Assembly: GCA_029961685.1 (NCBI GenBank)
Contig: JARWKL010000016.1
Location: forward strand, 6,092,358-6,156,357
DNA length: 64,000 nucleotides
Reading direction: 5' to 3'
Source of the DNA: Aristolochia californica
Taxonomy: Eukaryota; Streptophyta; Magnoliopsida; Piperales; Aristolochiaceae
Under the pieces are notes generated by a model. It had not been told where the DNA came from, did not search any database, and was given only the letters and a program-made list of their open reading frames with translations. Of the stretch, positions 12,348 to 22,878 are shown one piece after another. A program made the position numbers and the translations under genes. Within the stretch, counting starts at the first letter, position 1; each line of letters starts with the position of its first letter.

Positions 12348-13606
12348 ATATAATATTAGAGCATCAAATTTAGGATCCCTACATTCAGAGGATGCTCTAA
12401 GAAATTTATGATCAAAGCTACTCATAGAAGGCTCGAAGCAAGATTGAAGCTTGTTGAGATTAAGTTTTTTCATTCTTGTTATTATGACTTCATGCTCTCA
12501 GTTTTTTTACCTTTGGAAGATGGTTAGGAGATGATTTTCTTACTCTCTTCTTTATATGAAAGTATTGAGATGTATGTATCTCGGATTCAAAGAAGTTTGC
12601 CAAAGTTGTTTTGTCGTTTTGCAAGTTCTTGGCTGAAAATCAACTTATGTTAAGATTTTTGGCATGAAAGGTTATTATTTCGTGGGTACAAGATTTTATG
12701 ACGAAGAACAATTTTCTTGAGCCTATTATATATGGTTTTTTATCCATTGGATTTTAAAAATCTTATTACTTAGCTACTATGCTAAGCTTCTCCATTAACC
12801 TATTTGTTTGAAGAGTTGGAACTCTACTCGGTTTTGTGCCTTTTTTTAAGGATTTTTTTAGGTCTTGGCCTTAATATAAGCATTACAGAGATATGTTCAT
12901 CTCTCATTCCAAGGTACATCAGTTTTGATTATTTAAAAAAAAAGGAAAAGAAGAAAGAAGAAGGCTGATTTTTTGTGCATAAAGTTTTGTGCAAAGTTTT
13001 TTTTTTTAAAAAGAGATTGAACCTTGTTTGATTCAAAGCCACGAGTTGGCTTCTTGTTCTTGCCTCAATCTTCATGCGAAATCAAGTATAAAAGATTGTG
13101 TTTTATATAAAAGGAACCAAACACAAAATAATTAAGGAAATGGTCCTTTGGAAGCCAAGTTGATGCCAAGCTATTACAGCAAGTTATTGTTTTTTGATAT
13201 CTTACATTCAATCAATATCTTCTTGATTAGACTTGATTTTTAAAAATTTTAATCAATCATATCTTGCTTAATTCACGAGGGATTGAATCTAGACTGGGTT
13301 TATTCCAAGCAGGCATCAAAAATATTTTTGGAATGATCTTACTCGACATGCCATATTCCCTCACTTGATTTCATAATTGTTTATTGATTTTTGCTATTGT
13401 CTAAAAGGAAGATTAGAGAATTGATTATGGCATTTTTTGGCTAGCAAGTTTTCTTGCCTAAGTGGGTTCCATCTTTGCCTAAAAGGCTAGTTAAGTTGGG
13501 TTCTCCCCCCATATACCCGAGCTAGTCTTGGCTTCACTTGGTTCTACAAGCCTCTTACTTAGGCTACTTCACATTTGAGTAAAGTATTACCCTTGAATTG
13601 TCTCTT
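12348..13606 (+). other. Untranslated leader of the Copia remnant
   Basis: AT-rich sequence between the primer-binding-like site and the gag start. It has no open frame of note and no sign of an inserted element. Confidence 0.4.
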
Positions 13607-14640
13607 ATGGCTGAGGAATACATGAGTAGTAAGAATGATATTCTCAAGATTACCACCATACCCTTGCGAGGGATATCCAATTACTTGAGCTGGTCCAAAT
13701 TGTTTTGACGGTTTCTTATTACAAAGGACCTACTGCGGCACCTAACCAAACTTGGGCCACCCATTGATGAAGAAGATGTTGTTTATGCTAAATGGTTAAA
13801 AAATGACACTTTGATGATAAGTTGGCTCATCAACAACATGGAAGAATTTGTCAGCAACAATGATGTTCATTTAGACACCGCTAAGCAAATTTGGGAAACA
13901 TGTGCTTTGTTGTACTCTAGCTCTGACAACTTAAAAAAAGGCCTTATGATATTCTCTAAAGTACGTTTAACACTAAACAAGAAGAAAATACCCATGAGTA
14001 CTTGGCTCGATTCAGAGGCCTTCTTCAAGAATGGAAGCTAGCTTAACCTAACTCCACTGATGTCTCTGTCCAAGACAAGCCGAAGGAAGCCTTAGTCACT
14101 GCTATTTGTCTAGCAAATATTAAGCTGTATCTCGAGGTTACAAAAACTCAACTCCTTAGCACCTCTACTTTTCCCACTTTTGATGATGTATGTGCCACAT
14201 TACTTTGCATTCCAGGCTCTTCCTCCCCTTCTCATACTAAAGTCTCATAAGTTATGTACTCTGGTAATAGGGACACATTGACTGACGGCGGCCAAGGTTG
14301 TGGAAGAAATTATAGAGGAGGTTGAGGAAGATGTGGAAGGAACGGTTCCTCCTTAAAAGAAGACAATGAATGCACCTAGGGTGGGAGATATGGCCACACT
14401 ATCTATCATTGTTGGAAAATTCATGGCACCCCAGAATGGGCCAAGGCTAATCAAGCCTTAGCAAGTGGTACAAAGGAGTACAAGTCTGCTCAACTAACAT
14501 AAAAGAAGACCTTTACTGATGATGAGTATGACTTATTCCAGAAAATAAAAACTCTTATGGTTTCTCCTCCTAGTTCCTCCTCTACTGCTGCTACCACTGC
14601 TTCAGGTATGCTCTATGCCACTTCCTCTTCTTCATCCTAG
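13607..14640 (+). pseudogene. Copia gag remnant
   Basis: Reading from MAEEYMSSKNDILK at 13,607, the sequence gives a UBN2-like Copia Gag. A stop (TGA in place of an Arg codon) lies near 13,706, and the frame then stays open through LRHLTKLGPPIDEEDVVYAKW to about 14,040 (WLINNMEEF, AKQIWETCALLYS). Further stops and shifts follow. A zinc-knuckle-like block with HTIYHCWKIHGTP lies near 14,395-14,440. In the living family Gag forms the particle, but this copy cannot produce it. Confidence 0.75.
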
Positions 14641-15510
14641 ATAATTGACTCAAGGGACTCTGAGTATCTCACAGGTAACAAAAGTGCACTTCACTTTGTC
14701 TCTCCTTGTCTGTTGGATAAATTTGTTACCATAGCTGATGGATCCCAAGATAAAGTTCTCGAAAAATGATCCACCTCTGTTATGCCATCACTTCCACTCA
14801 CAGTTATCCTTTTTGTTCCTACTTTTTCCTTAAAACTTTTATTTTTTAGTCAACTTACTCATCATTTTAATTGCTCCATCACCTTCTCACCTACTTCCTA
14901 TGTGTTTTAGGATCTTACAATGAAACAAGTGATTGGTGGAGGTTGTGAACAAGGGGGGCTTTACTATTTGAATGTGCCTCAAATAAATGTCGTCTCAATC
15001 AAGCACACCGAGGAGAATCTATGGCACAATCAGTTGGGACATCCATCCGCCCAATTACTTCATCTTCTTTTTCCTACTTTTAAAAATATATCAAATTTAA
15101 ATTGTGAAGTGTGTCAATTGATCAAACACCAGAGGACCACATACTATCCTCGACCTGAACTTAAAGGTGTTTCTCCTTTTCATTGATTCACACAGATGTA
15201 TGGGGACCCTTGAATGTCTCAAACATTTCCCGATTTAAGTACTTTATTACCTTCATTGGTGATTTTACTCATACCACATGGATATTTCTTTTTAAAGAGC
15301 GACATGAAATATCATCAATATTTAAATCCTTTCATGCTATGGTGGTCACTCAATTCGACCAGAAAATAAAAGTACTTCGATCTGATAAAGCCAAAGAATA
15401 TATCTCTAGTGACCTTGACTCTTTTTGTCAAAAAAATGGCATTATCCATCAGACATCTTTTGCCTACACCCCTCAACAGAGTGGAAAAACTGTCATTTTC
15501 TCGAGGTAGC
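14641..15510 (+). pseudogene. Copia protease-integrase remnant, truncated
   Basis: A degenerate protease region is followed by a GAG-pre-integrase block with NLWHNQLGHPS and CEVCQLIKHQR (14,920-15,180), then an integrase core with HTDVWGPLNVS and FIGDFTHTTWIF (15,183-15,509). Internal stops are present. The integrase ends at TPQQSGK near 15,490, and the sequence after 15,510 no longer matches Copia. Confidence 0.8.
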
Positions 15511-15988
15511 TCACGACTTATGATATACCATGAAAGTATCATATTTTTACTGGCCACATGCCATCTCAATAGATTTTTAAGAGATGTATGAAATAAACCA
15601 GAATTTGCAACATGAAACAAACAAATATAACAATAAAAAGAATATTTACTTCCCAAAGTTCAAGCCTAGACAAGATAATGCCGCAAAATTATAGAACTTA
15701 AGTTTGAGGGACAAGGTTGGAATATGACCCAGTCACTGCTGTCTTTAGTTTTAAGACATTCGTAGTTTTCAAGTTCAAAGAGAATAACATGAATTTATGG
15801 GTTTTGTTATGTAATTAGCAGTAGCTAGCTTCAGGTAAGAAAAAAAACCAAGAAATCATTCTTAGTAAAGAGAAAGAAAGAAAAAAGTTGAAGACATTTG
15901 TATTAGTTCTTCCTAAATTGATCCAAGTTACAACATATCTCCCAATTATTAAACTTTAAACCAGCCTATGACTTGCTAAAGTAAGTTA
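15511..15988. other. Spacer between two Copia remnants, no feature seen
   Basis: AT-rich sequence with short accidental frames. I recognise no gene, RNA or transposon end. Confidence 0.4.
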
Positions 15989-16181
15989 AGTCGAGAATGA
16001 GAATTCAATTTTCGTGTTGTATTCTCATTCACTTCATCAGCTTAAATAGCCGTTTTACAAACTATACATGTAGATTTTAAAAGTGATTAACGGGATTACA
16101 AAATCACATAATTATAGAGATTACAGAATATGTACTGAGAAGGCAAGAGTATATTTCTTCGTAAGGGAAGAAATCTCAACA
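15989..16181 (-). repeat. 3' LTR of Copia-1
   Basis: On the minus strand it starts TGTTGAGATTTCTTCCC directly after the polypurine tract. It shares TATTTAAGC and GATG..GTGAATG with the LTRs at 41,022 and 62,395, which makes the three copies one family. The low-coordinate end, near CTCATTCTCGACT, is approximate. Confidence 0.75.
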
Positions 16182-16586
16182 CTCCCCCTCAAGTTGGTGC
16201 ATAGATATCACTCATGCCCAACTTGTCGAGACAATTGTTAAAAGTTTGGTAAGACACTGCATTGGTCAGCACATCGACAAACTGATCTTGAGATCGAACA
16301 TGAGGGACTCGAATGATTCTTGCTTTTAGATTTTCCTTGATAAAATGTCTGTCAACTTCAACGTGTTTAGTTCTATCATATTGGACTGTGTTGTGGGCAA
16401 TATCACATGCTGCCTTTCTATCACAGAATAATTTTATAGGACTTGTCTGCTCAATGTGTAGTTCTTGTATGAAATTTTTAATCCATAATAATTCACATAT
16501 TGCCTTGGCCATTCCCCTGTATTCGACTTCAGCTGACAATCTAGCCACCGCCTCTTGTTTCTTAATTCTCCTAGTGACCAAATTTC

Positions 16587-17993
16587 AGTTAGAATATGTT
16601 GGTGATCTGTGTTAAGACTTGACTTTCCGCACCTTAATCGACTAGTCTGTTGGGTGCGGATGGTTTGGTACTTGACATTTGACACTCCACCCCGTGTTCG
16701 AATCCCAGAGGGGACTTTGGTTTGTTTGGATTTGGTTTGGTCTTTGGATTTGATTTGGTCTTTGCATGTGGCGGGGTGGGTGTAAGTGTGGGTCCTTGGT
16801 CCCACTTAATTGACTAGTCTGTTGGGTGCGGATGGCTTGCTACTTGGCATTTGACACTCCACCCCGTGTTCGAATCCCCGAGGGGACTCTGGTTTGTTTG
16901 AATTTGGTTTGATATTTGGATTTGATTTGGTCTTTGCATTTGGCGGGGTGAGTGTAAGTGTGGATCCTTGGTCCCACTTAATCAACTAGTTTGTTGGGTG
17001 CAGAAAGTCTAATACTTAACACAGATCACCAACATATTCCAACACTCCCCCGCAAACCAAACCCCCGGGTTGAACCTGGGACAAATTCCAAATACAAAGA
17101 CAAATGCAAAGTCACCCCGCGCGCACGGGGATTTTGAAGGCGAGGCGAGTGGAAACCTACTCAAATACCATGTAAGCACCTAACCAATACAACCCAAAAG
17201 ACCGGTCAGTTAGGTATGGAAAGTCTAATACTTAACACATTTGGCATGTCATCCCGCGTTCTAATCCCAGTGAGTTCGTTTGCATTTAGTTTGGTTTGTT
17301 TGCATTTGGTTTGGCGTGGGGAATTTGCATTTGGCGGGGTGGGTGTAAGTGTGGGTCCTTGGTCCCACTTAATCGGTTAACATGTTGGGTGCGGATGGTT
17401 TGGTACTTGGCATTTGACACTCCATCCTGTGTTCAAATCCCCGAGGGGACTTTGGTTTGTTTGGATTTGGTTTGGTCTTTGGATTTGATTTGGTCTTTGC
17501 ATTTGGCAGGGTGGGTGTAAGTGTGGGTCCTTGGTCCCACTTAATCGACTAGTCTGTTGGGTGCGGATGGCTTGCTACTTGGCATTTGACACTCCACCCC
17601 GTGTTCGAATCCCCTAGGGGACTTTGGTTTGTTTGAATTTGGTTTGGTCTTTGGATTTGATTTGGTCTTTGCATTTGGCGAGGTGGGTGTCAATGTGGGT
17701 CCTTGGTCCCACTTAATCGATTAGTCTTTTAGGTGCGGAAAGCCTAATACTTAATACAGATCACCAACATATTCCAACACTCCCCCGCAAACCAAACCCC
17801 CGGGTTAAACCCAGGACAAATTCCAAATACAAAGACAAATGCAAAGTCCCCGCGCGCGCGGGGGGATTCGAAGGAGGGCAAGTGGAAACCTTCTCTGATA
17901 CCATGTAAGTACCTAACCAATACAACCCAAAAGACCGATCTTTTAGGTGCGGAAAGCCTAATACTTAACACAGATCACCAACATATTCTAACA
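16587..17993. mobile_element. 1,407-bp TRIM-like composite with terminal inverted repeats
   Basis: The insertion is bounded by a 5-bp duplication ATTTC (16,582-16,586 and 17,994-17,998). Comparison with the uninterrupted Copia-2 sequence confirms the empty site. The outer 30 bp (16,587-16,616 and 17,964-17,993) are inverted copies with one mismatch, extending imperfectly to about 50 bp. On the minus strand a 90-bp LTR (17,993-17,904) is followed by primer site TGGTATCAGAG (17,903-17,893), a short interior, the purine tract GCGGGGGAG (17,788-17,780) and a second LTR start TGTTGGAATATG. A second such module has its primer-like site at 17,170-17,160 and purine tract at 17,053-17,045. Blocks of 172-bp repeats separate the modules. 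It has no coding capacity. It looks like a nested or rearranged TRIM retroelement. Confidence 0.7.
16633..17745 (+). repeat. Two clusters of 172-bp tandem repeats
   Basis: The word CTTAATCG/CTTAATTG starts at 16,633, 16,805 and 16,977, and again at 17,368, 17,540 and 17,712, so the spacing is exactly 172 bp in both clusters. Each unit contains GGTGCGGATGG, CATTTGACACTCCA, GTGTTCGAATCCC, a run of TTTGG words and TAAGTGTGGGTCC. GTTCGAATCCC resembles a tRNA-type B box, but I see no convincing A box or folded tRNA, so a SINE origin is unproven. Confidence 0.8.
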
Positions 17994-19095
17994 ATTTCTA
18001 CCTACAAATGTAAAATATCCATATGTAGATTGTCGATCCTCTATTGACCCAGCTCAATCGGCATCGGTGTAACCTTCAATTTTCAAGTCGCCTCCTTTTT
18101 TAAATAAAATTATTTTCCATGGAGATGATTTCAAGTAGCGCAAGATGCGGTTGACGACATTCATATTTTCTTCACTTGGAGAGTACATAAGATACATTAT
18201 GTATCTTACACATATCATACCGACTAGTCTTTGATAACTTTCCTTGTTAGGAAGGACTTGATCTGAATGTGTTCCTAGTTTTAGATTTTCTTCCATGGGA
18301 GTACTAACTGGACTATATGTTGTCATACCAGTTTCCTTCAACAAGTCCAAAGCATATTTTCGTTGAGATAGAAAAACTCTTTCCTTCAATCTTGACACTT
18401 CAATACCAAGAAAATATTTTAAGTAGCCAAGATCTTTCATTTCAAACTCTCTGGCAAGATGATTTTACAGAGCTTTCTTTTCTTTTGGATCATTCCTAGT
18501 TACTATCATATCATCAACATGCACAATAAGAGTTGTGATTGCTTTCTTGTTAGATTTAAGGAAGAGAGTATGATCTAAGTTGATTTGTTTGTATCCGATA
18601 GATTTCATAAAATTGGTAAACCTTCCTAACCACGCCCTCAGGAACTGCTTCAAACCATATAGGGACTTCCTCGATTTACATATTTGTTTGCATCCTTTGG
18701 ATTGCATAATACATCCAAGACGTAATTCCATATAAACTTCTTATTGGAGATCTCAGTGCAAAAATGCATTTTTAACATCAAACTGATATAAGGGCCAGTC
18801 AAGATTCACAACGAGAGATAGTAGAATTTGAACAATATTGATTTTGGCCACTGGTGCGAATGTCTCCATGTAATCAATCATGTAGGTTTGAGTATATCTT
18901 TTAGCGACAAGCCTTGCTTTGAACCTTCCATGGTGTCATCGACTTTATATTTAATGGTAAATACCCACCTGCATCCGACTGGTGTCTTTCCAACAGGTAG
19001 GTCAACCACTTCTCATGTTGAATTCTTTTGAAGGGATCTCATTACTTCATTCATAGCTTCTTTCCACTAAGGATCTTTCAAGGCTTCCTGCACAC

Positions 19096-21366
19096 TAGGG
19101 GTGGCTTCGAACCGAGCCGGCTCATGAGCGGCTCGAGTTCGGCTTGGTTCGATTCTTTATCTATCGAGCTCGAGCACAGAAATCGGCTCGTTTACCTTAA
19201 CCGAGCCCCTCTTGTCGGCAGTTGTCGCCGTCGCTATCGCCGTCGCAGCTCTTCGTCGGCCGTCTCTACCGCCGTCGCAGCTGCTCGTCGGCCGCCTCTG
19301 TGGCTGTCCGTTTGATTTCTTCCTCTCCTCGTCGCCGCCTCTGTTTCTGTCGCCGTCGCCTCGGTTACAGCTGTCATCCCCGACGACAGGTCCTCCCTGG
19401 CGCCGTAACCCCCTTCCCTCCGCGTCGTCTCGGCGGAAACCCAAAACCTAAGTTCAGGGGAGAAATTAGGGGAGAAATAATCTTCCCCCTCCCCCGCGCG
19501 AAGATGATCTCGCACGTGCGATTTCGCGCGTGCAAGATCATAAAGTAAAAAAAAAAAAACTTTTTCCACTCAAAAAAATTATTTTTTTTATAGAAATAAG
19601 TTTCTATAAACTATTAGTGTCTCATGTTTTTTTTTAAAAAAAATTCTAATTGAAATTTTTTATTAAAAATCATATAATTTTCTAAGTAAGATTTTCGTAC
19701 CAAGATGGGGTAGAAAACTGTATAAAATTTTTTTGAATAAGTATTTAATAGTTGATGTTGTAATACTTTTAGCATGAATCAATTTTCATTGCAATTTTGT
19801 GTTTGATATTTTATTTAATTAAAAATTTATCGATAAGTATAATAATATATTAGATTGATTATTAATTTTTATTTATTTCCCTAGGAGAGGCCATGAAAGG
19901 TCCATTTAACTTTCCAAAGAAAATTTTAAAATATTTCTTGTAATTTTCTAATTAGTCACTAATAGTAATAAAATTTTATTTAAAGTTTTTTTGGGAATAT
20001 GTATCATAGGAAAAATATTTTTAGTTTTCCCTAGAATAGAAATTTTCATCTAGGGGCACTAAGGAGGCCATAATAAATTTTGGCCAGATTCAAAAATTAC
20101 AAATCAAGCTAGACAAGAATTGGAGTAAAAAAAATTAATATTAGTGCATTTTAATCCATTATTGAAATTCAATCCTGAACCTCCCCTATCATTATATTTT
20201 TTAAAAATGTTTGCATAATTTTATATATAATTTATTCAAAGCCACCCCCACGTGCGAGATCATAAACAAGGAAAAAAAAACTCTTTGACCCTTCCTCATG
20301 GCTCTTAAAGAAATTGAAAAGATATTTTAGTAGAAATACGTTTCTAGAGACTATTAGTGGTTTTTTCAATAAATGTTAAAAAAAACATTTTTAGTAGAAA
20401 TATAGGGACCATTAGGGCCTCATGTTTTTTCAAAATATTTTTATAATTATAAATTATTTTTAAAAAATCATATTATTTTCTAAGTGAGATTTTCTTGCCA
20501 AGATGGGTTAGAAAACCATATAGAAAAATTTTGAATAAGTATTTAGCAGTTGATGATATAATACTTTGAGCACGAGGCAATTTTCATAGCAATTTTTTGT
20601 TTGACATTTTATGTGATAAAATTTTTATCAATAAGTGTAATAATATATTATATTAATTATTAATTTTTATTTATTTCCTTAGAAAAGGCAATAAGAGGTC
20701 CATTTAACTTTCCTAAGAAAAATTTAAAATATTTCTTGTAATTTTCTAGTAAGTCTCAAATAGTAATAGGATTTTATTTAAAGGATTTATAGTTTTTATT
20801 TGGGTGATTGTAAATTGATAGTGATATTTCATTTAATTTTGTTATGTTTGATTATTGTATGGAGTTTATTTATAATGTTATGCAGTATATGGAGTGTTTA
20901 GACTATTTTATGGAGTGTATAAACAATTTCATGGAGTGTTTATGGAATGTATAAACAATTTTATGGAGTGTTTATGCAGGTATTATGTATATTTATTATG
21001 CCCAATTTTAAGTAGAGGTCAAGCCGAATTTTATACAAGTATTATATATATAGATTATGCTCAATTTTATGTAGAGGTTATGCCCAATCTTATACATGTA
21101 TTATATATATAGGTTATGCCCAATTTTATGTAGAGGTCATGCCCAATTTTATGTAAAATGTATGCATAATTTTATATACGTTTTATTCGATATATATTTT
21201 TTGAAAAGTTTTAAATATATGTTGAGGCTCAAGCTCGGCTCGAAGCTCTGCTCGAACTCGTTGGGCTTGAGCTCGATAACAATTTTAGGCTCGAGATGAG
21301 GCTTGGCTCGAAACTCGGCTCAAACATAAGCAGGTTCGGGCTAGACTCGGATCGATGCCACCCCTA
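19096..21366. mobile_element. Non-autonomous hAT transposon, copy 1 (2,271 bp)
   Basis: The ends are TAGGGGTGGC and GCCACCCCTA. The flanking 8-bp duplication is CTGCACAC (19,088-19,095) and CTGCACAT (21,367-21,374), with one mismatch. Eight-base duplications and TAGGG-type ends are typical of hAT elements. Both subterminal regions are packed with GGCTCGA/GAGC words. One flank (about 19,210-19,500) is GC-rich and the centre is AT-rich with an internal direct duplication. No transposase is encoded. It interrupts the Copia-1 sequence between integrase and RT. Confidence 0.85.
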
Positions 21367-21374
21367 CTGCACAT

Positions 21375-22878
21375 TATTAGGAATAGATATAGCAGATAAT
21401 TGATTCACAAATAATTTATTTGCCTTTGACAATCTATGATAAGACACAAAATTATGCATGAGATACTAAGATTTAGAAGTGAGAAGAGGTTCATAATTAA
21501 CTCTAGGTTTTCCTATTGTGGTTCGATGAGATAACACTCTTACTTGAGTTTCGGAACTTACCTGAGGCTCAAACATGGACTCGGACTCAGAAAGCAATTG
21601 ATCCATTGGTACATTATGAAGGGGAGAAAATGTCGGCTGAAACACTGGTTGCATCACTTCCATCTGATCTTGATTGTCGACATCCCATGAATCATGCTCA
21701 TTTGTATTATTTTGATGTCCACTTATGTAATTTGAATACTTACCACTTGTAGTATTCAAGGTGTTCAAATGATGATTAAGGGTCTGCAATTCAATCTTGT
21801 TCTCCACCTGAATTGAAGAATCGAGAGTAGAATAATACATGTTAACTTCGTAAAATACCACATCAAGAGTGACATACAATTTGCGAGAAGGACGATGATA
21901 ACAATGATAACTTTTCTAATGTTGAGCATAACCAACAAAGACACTTGAGAGCTTGAGGTTCCAATTTATTTTTCAATAGCTTATGAGATGAACAAAGGCT
22001 ACACACCCAAAAACTCTAGGTAGCAAATTCGGCATAGTAGGTGAACTTATGGTTTCTTAAAGAACACTTAAGGAGTCTGAAATTGTAACGCACTCGAGGG
22101 TATTCGATTGATAAGATAAACTGCAGTTGTGATGGCTTCACCCTAGTAAATAGCTGACATATGAGCTTTAAACAAGGAAGCACGAACAACCTAAAAAAGA
22201 TGACGGTTCTTTCGCTCTACAAACCCATTTTGTTGAGGGGGGTACAAACAAGTAGTTTGATGAGTAATACCATGATCATCTAGATATTCTTTCATACGGG
22301 TGTGATCATCAATAAAGAAAACAAACCACCATTTATCACTATGAGAGACTATTTTTTGGACCCCATACATCAGAGTGGATAATCATAAAAGGTGTTGGAC
22401 TCTTCTTCATGCTTATTTGAAATGGAACACGATGATTTTTAGCCAATTCACAAACCTCACACTTACTGAAACAAATAATCTAGTAAAAAAATTTGGAAAA
22501 AAATTCTTTAAATAACCAAAAGATGAATGACCCAACCTTTTATGCCATAACCAAATCTCATAATCTTCAGATTTATTCACGGAGAATGCTTGAGCTAATT
22601 GATGAGAACTCTCTGGCTTCAGATAAAGGTAATAGAACTTCCCCCTTCTAGTACCATAACCAATTGTCTTTTAGAGTTTGAATGTCCATAAAAACAAGAC
22701 GGTTAGGCCAAAAAATCACAATACAATGCAAAGTGTGAGTTATTTGAGCCACTAATAATAAATTATGAATGAAGGTTGGAACAACTAATACAAAATCATG
22801 ACTCAGATTTTCAATGGGGGTGATGGAACCTTCTCCAATAACGTGATAGGGAGTACCATTTGTTGTAGATACGTGATG
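21375..22878 (-). pseudogene. Copia-1 integrase and linker remnant
   Basis: Right to left: protease end and GAG-pre-integrase (22,878-22,600), integrase core (about 22,480-21,900) and the variable linker before RT (21,879-21,466). The linker, with NMYYSTLDSSIQ, SPLHNVPMDQLLSESESM and HRTTIGKPRVNYE, is nearly the same as the 43.7-44.1 kb segment of Copia-2. Several stops are present. Confidence 0.8.

Larger units (their letters stand above)
11972..15510 (+). mobile_element. Decayed Copia LTR retrotransposon, 3' half missing
   Basis: A plus-strand Ty1/Copia remnant with a 5' LTR (11,972-12,347), a leader, gag (from 13,607), a zinc-knuckle region, protease, GAG-pre-integrase and the start of the integrase core. 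It stops abruptly near 15,510 at a TPQQSGK motif, before the rest of integrase and all of RT/RNase H. Multiple stops and frameshifts interrupt the coding region. It does not belong to the subfamily of the copies at 16, 41 and 62 kb. Confidence 0.8.
16189..19095 (-). pseudogene. Copia-1 reverse transcriptase / RNase H remnant
   Basis: The RT block at 19,095-18,460 includes [20 protein letters not shown] and a catalytic loop HVDDMIV, with frame breaks. RT continues at 18,440-18,054 with KYFLGIEVSR, SPVSTPM and IEGYTDAD. RNase H at 16,581-16,189 holds SAEVEYRGMAKAICELLW, DRKAACDIAHN and RTKHVEVDRHFIKE. The VDD metals site survives, but stops and frameshifts prevent a full product. The 1.4-kb composite lies in the segment between the GYTDAD block and the final RNase H block. 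Confidence 0.85.

Noticed and set aside
16633..17745. Regularly spaced 172-bp repeats as a CRISPR array
   Set aside because: Units are contiguous with no unique spacers, and the DNA is plant nuclear.
16587..17993. Cassandra-type TRIM with 5S rRNA in the LTR
   Set aside because: The LTR and the 172-bp units were checked for 5S rRNA internal promoter words and none was recognised. Only a tRNA-like B box occurs.
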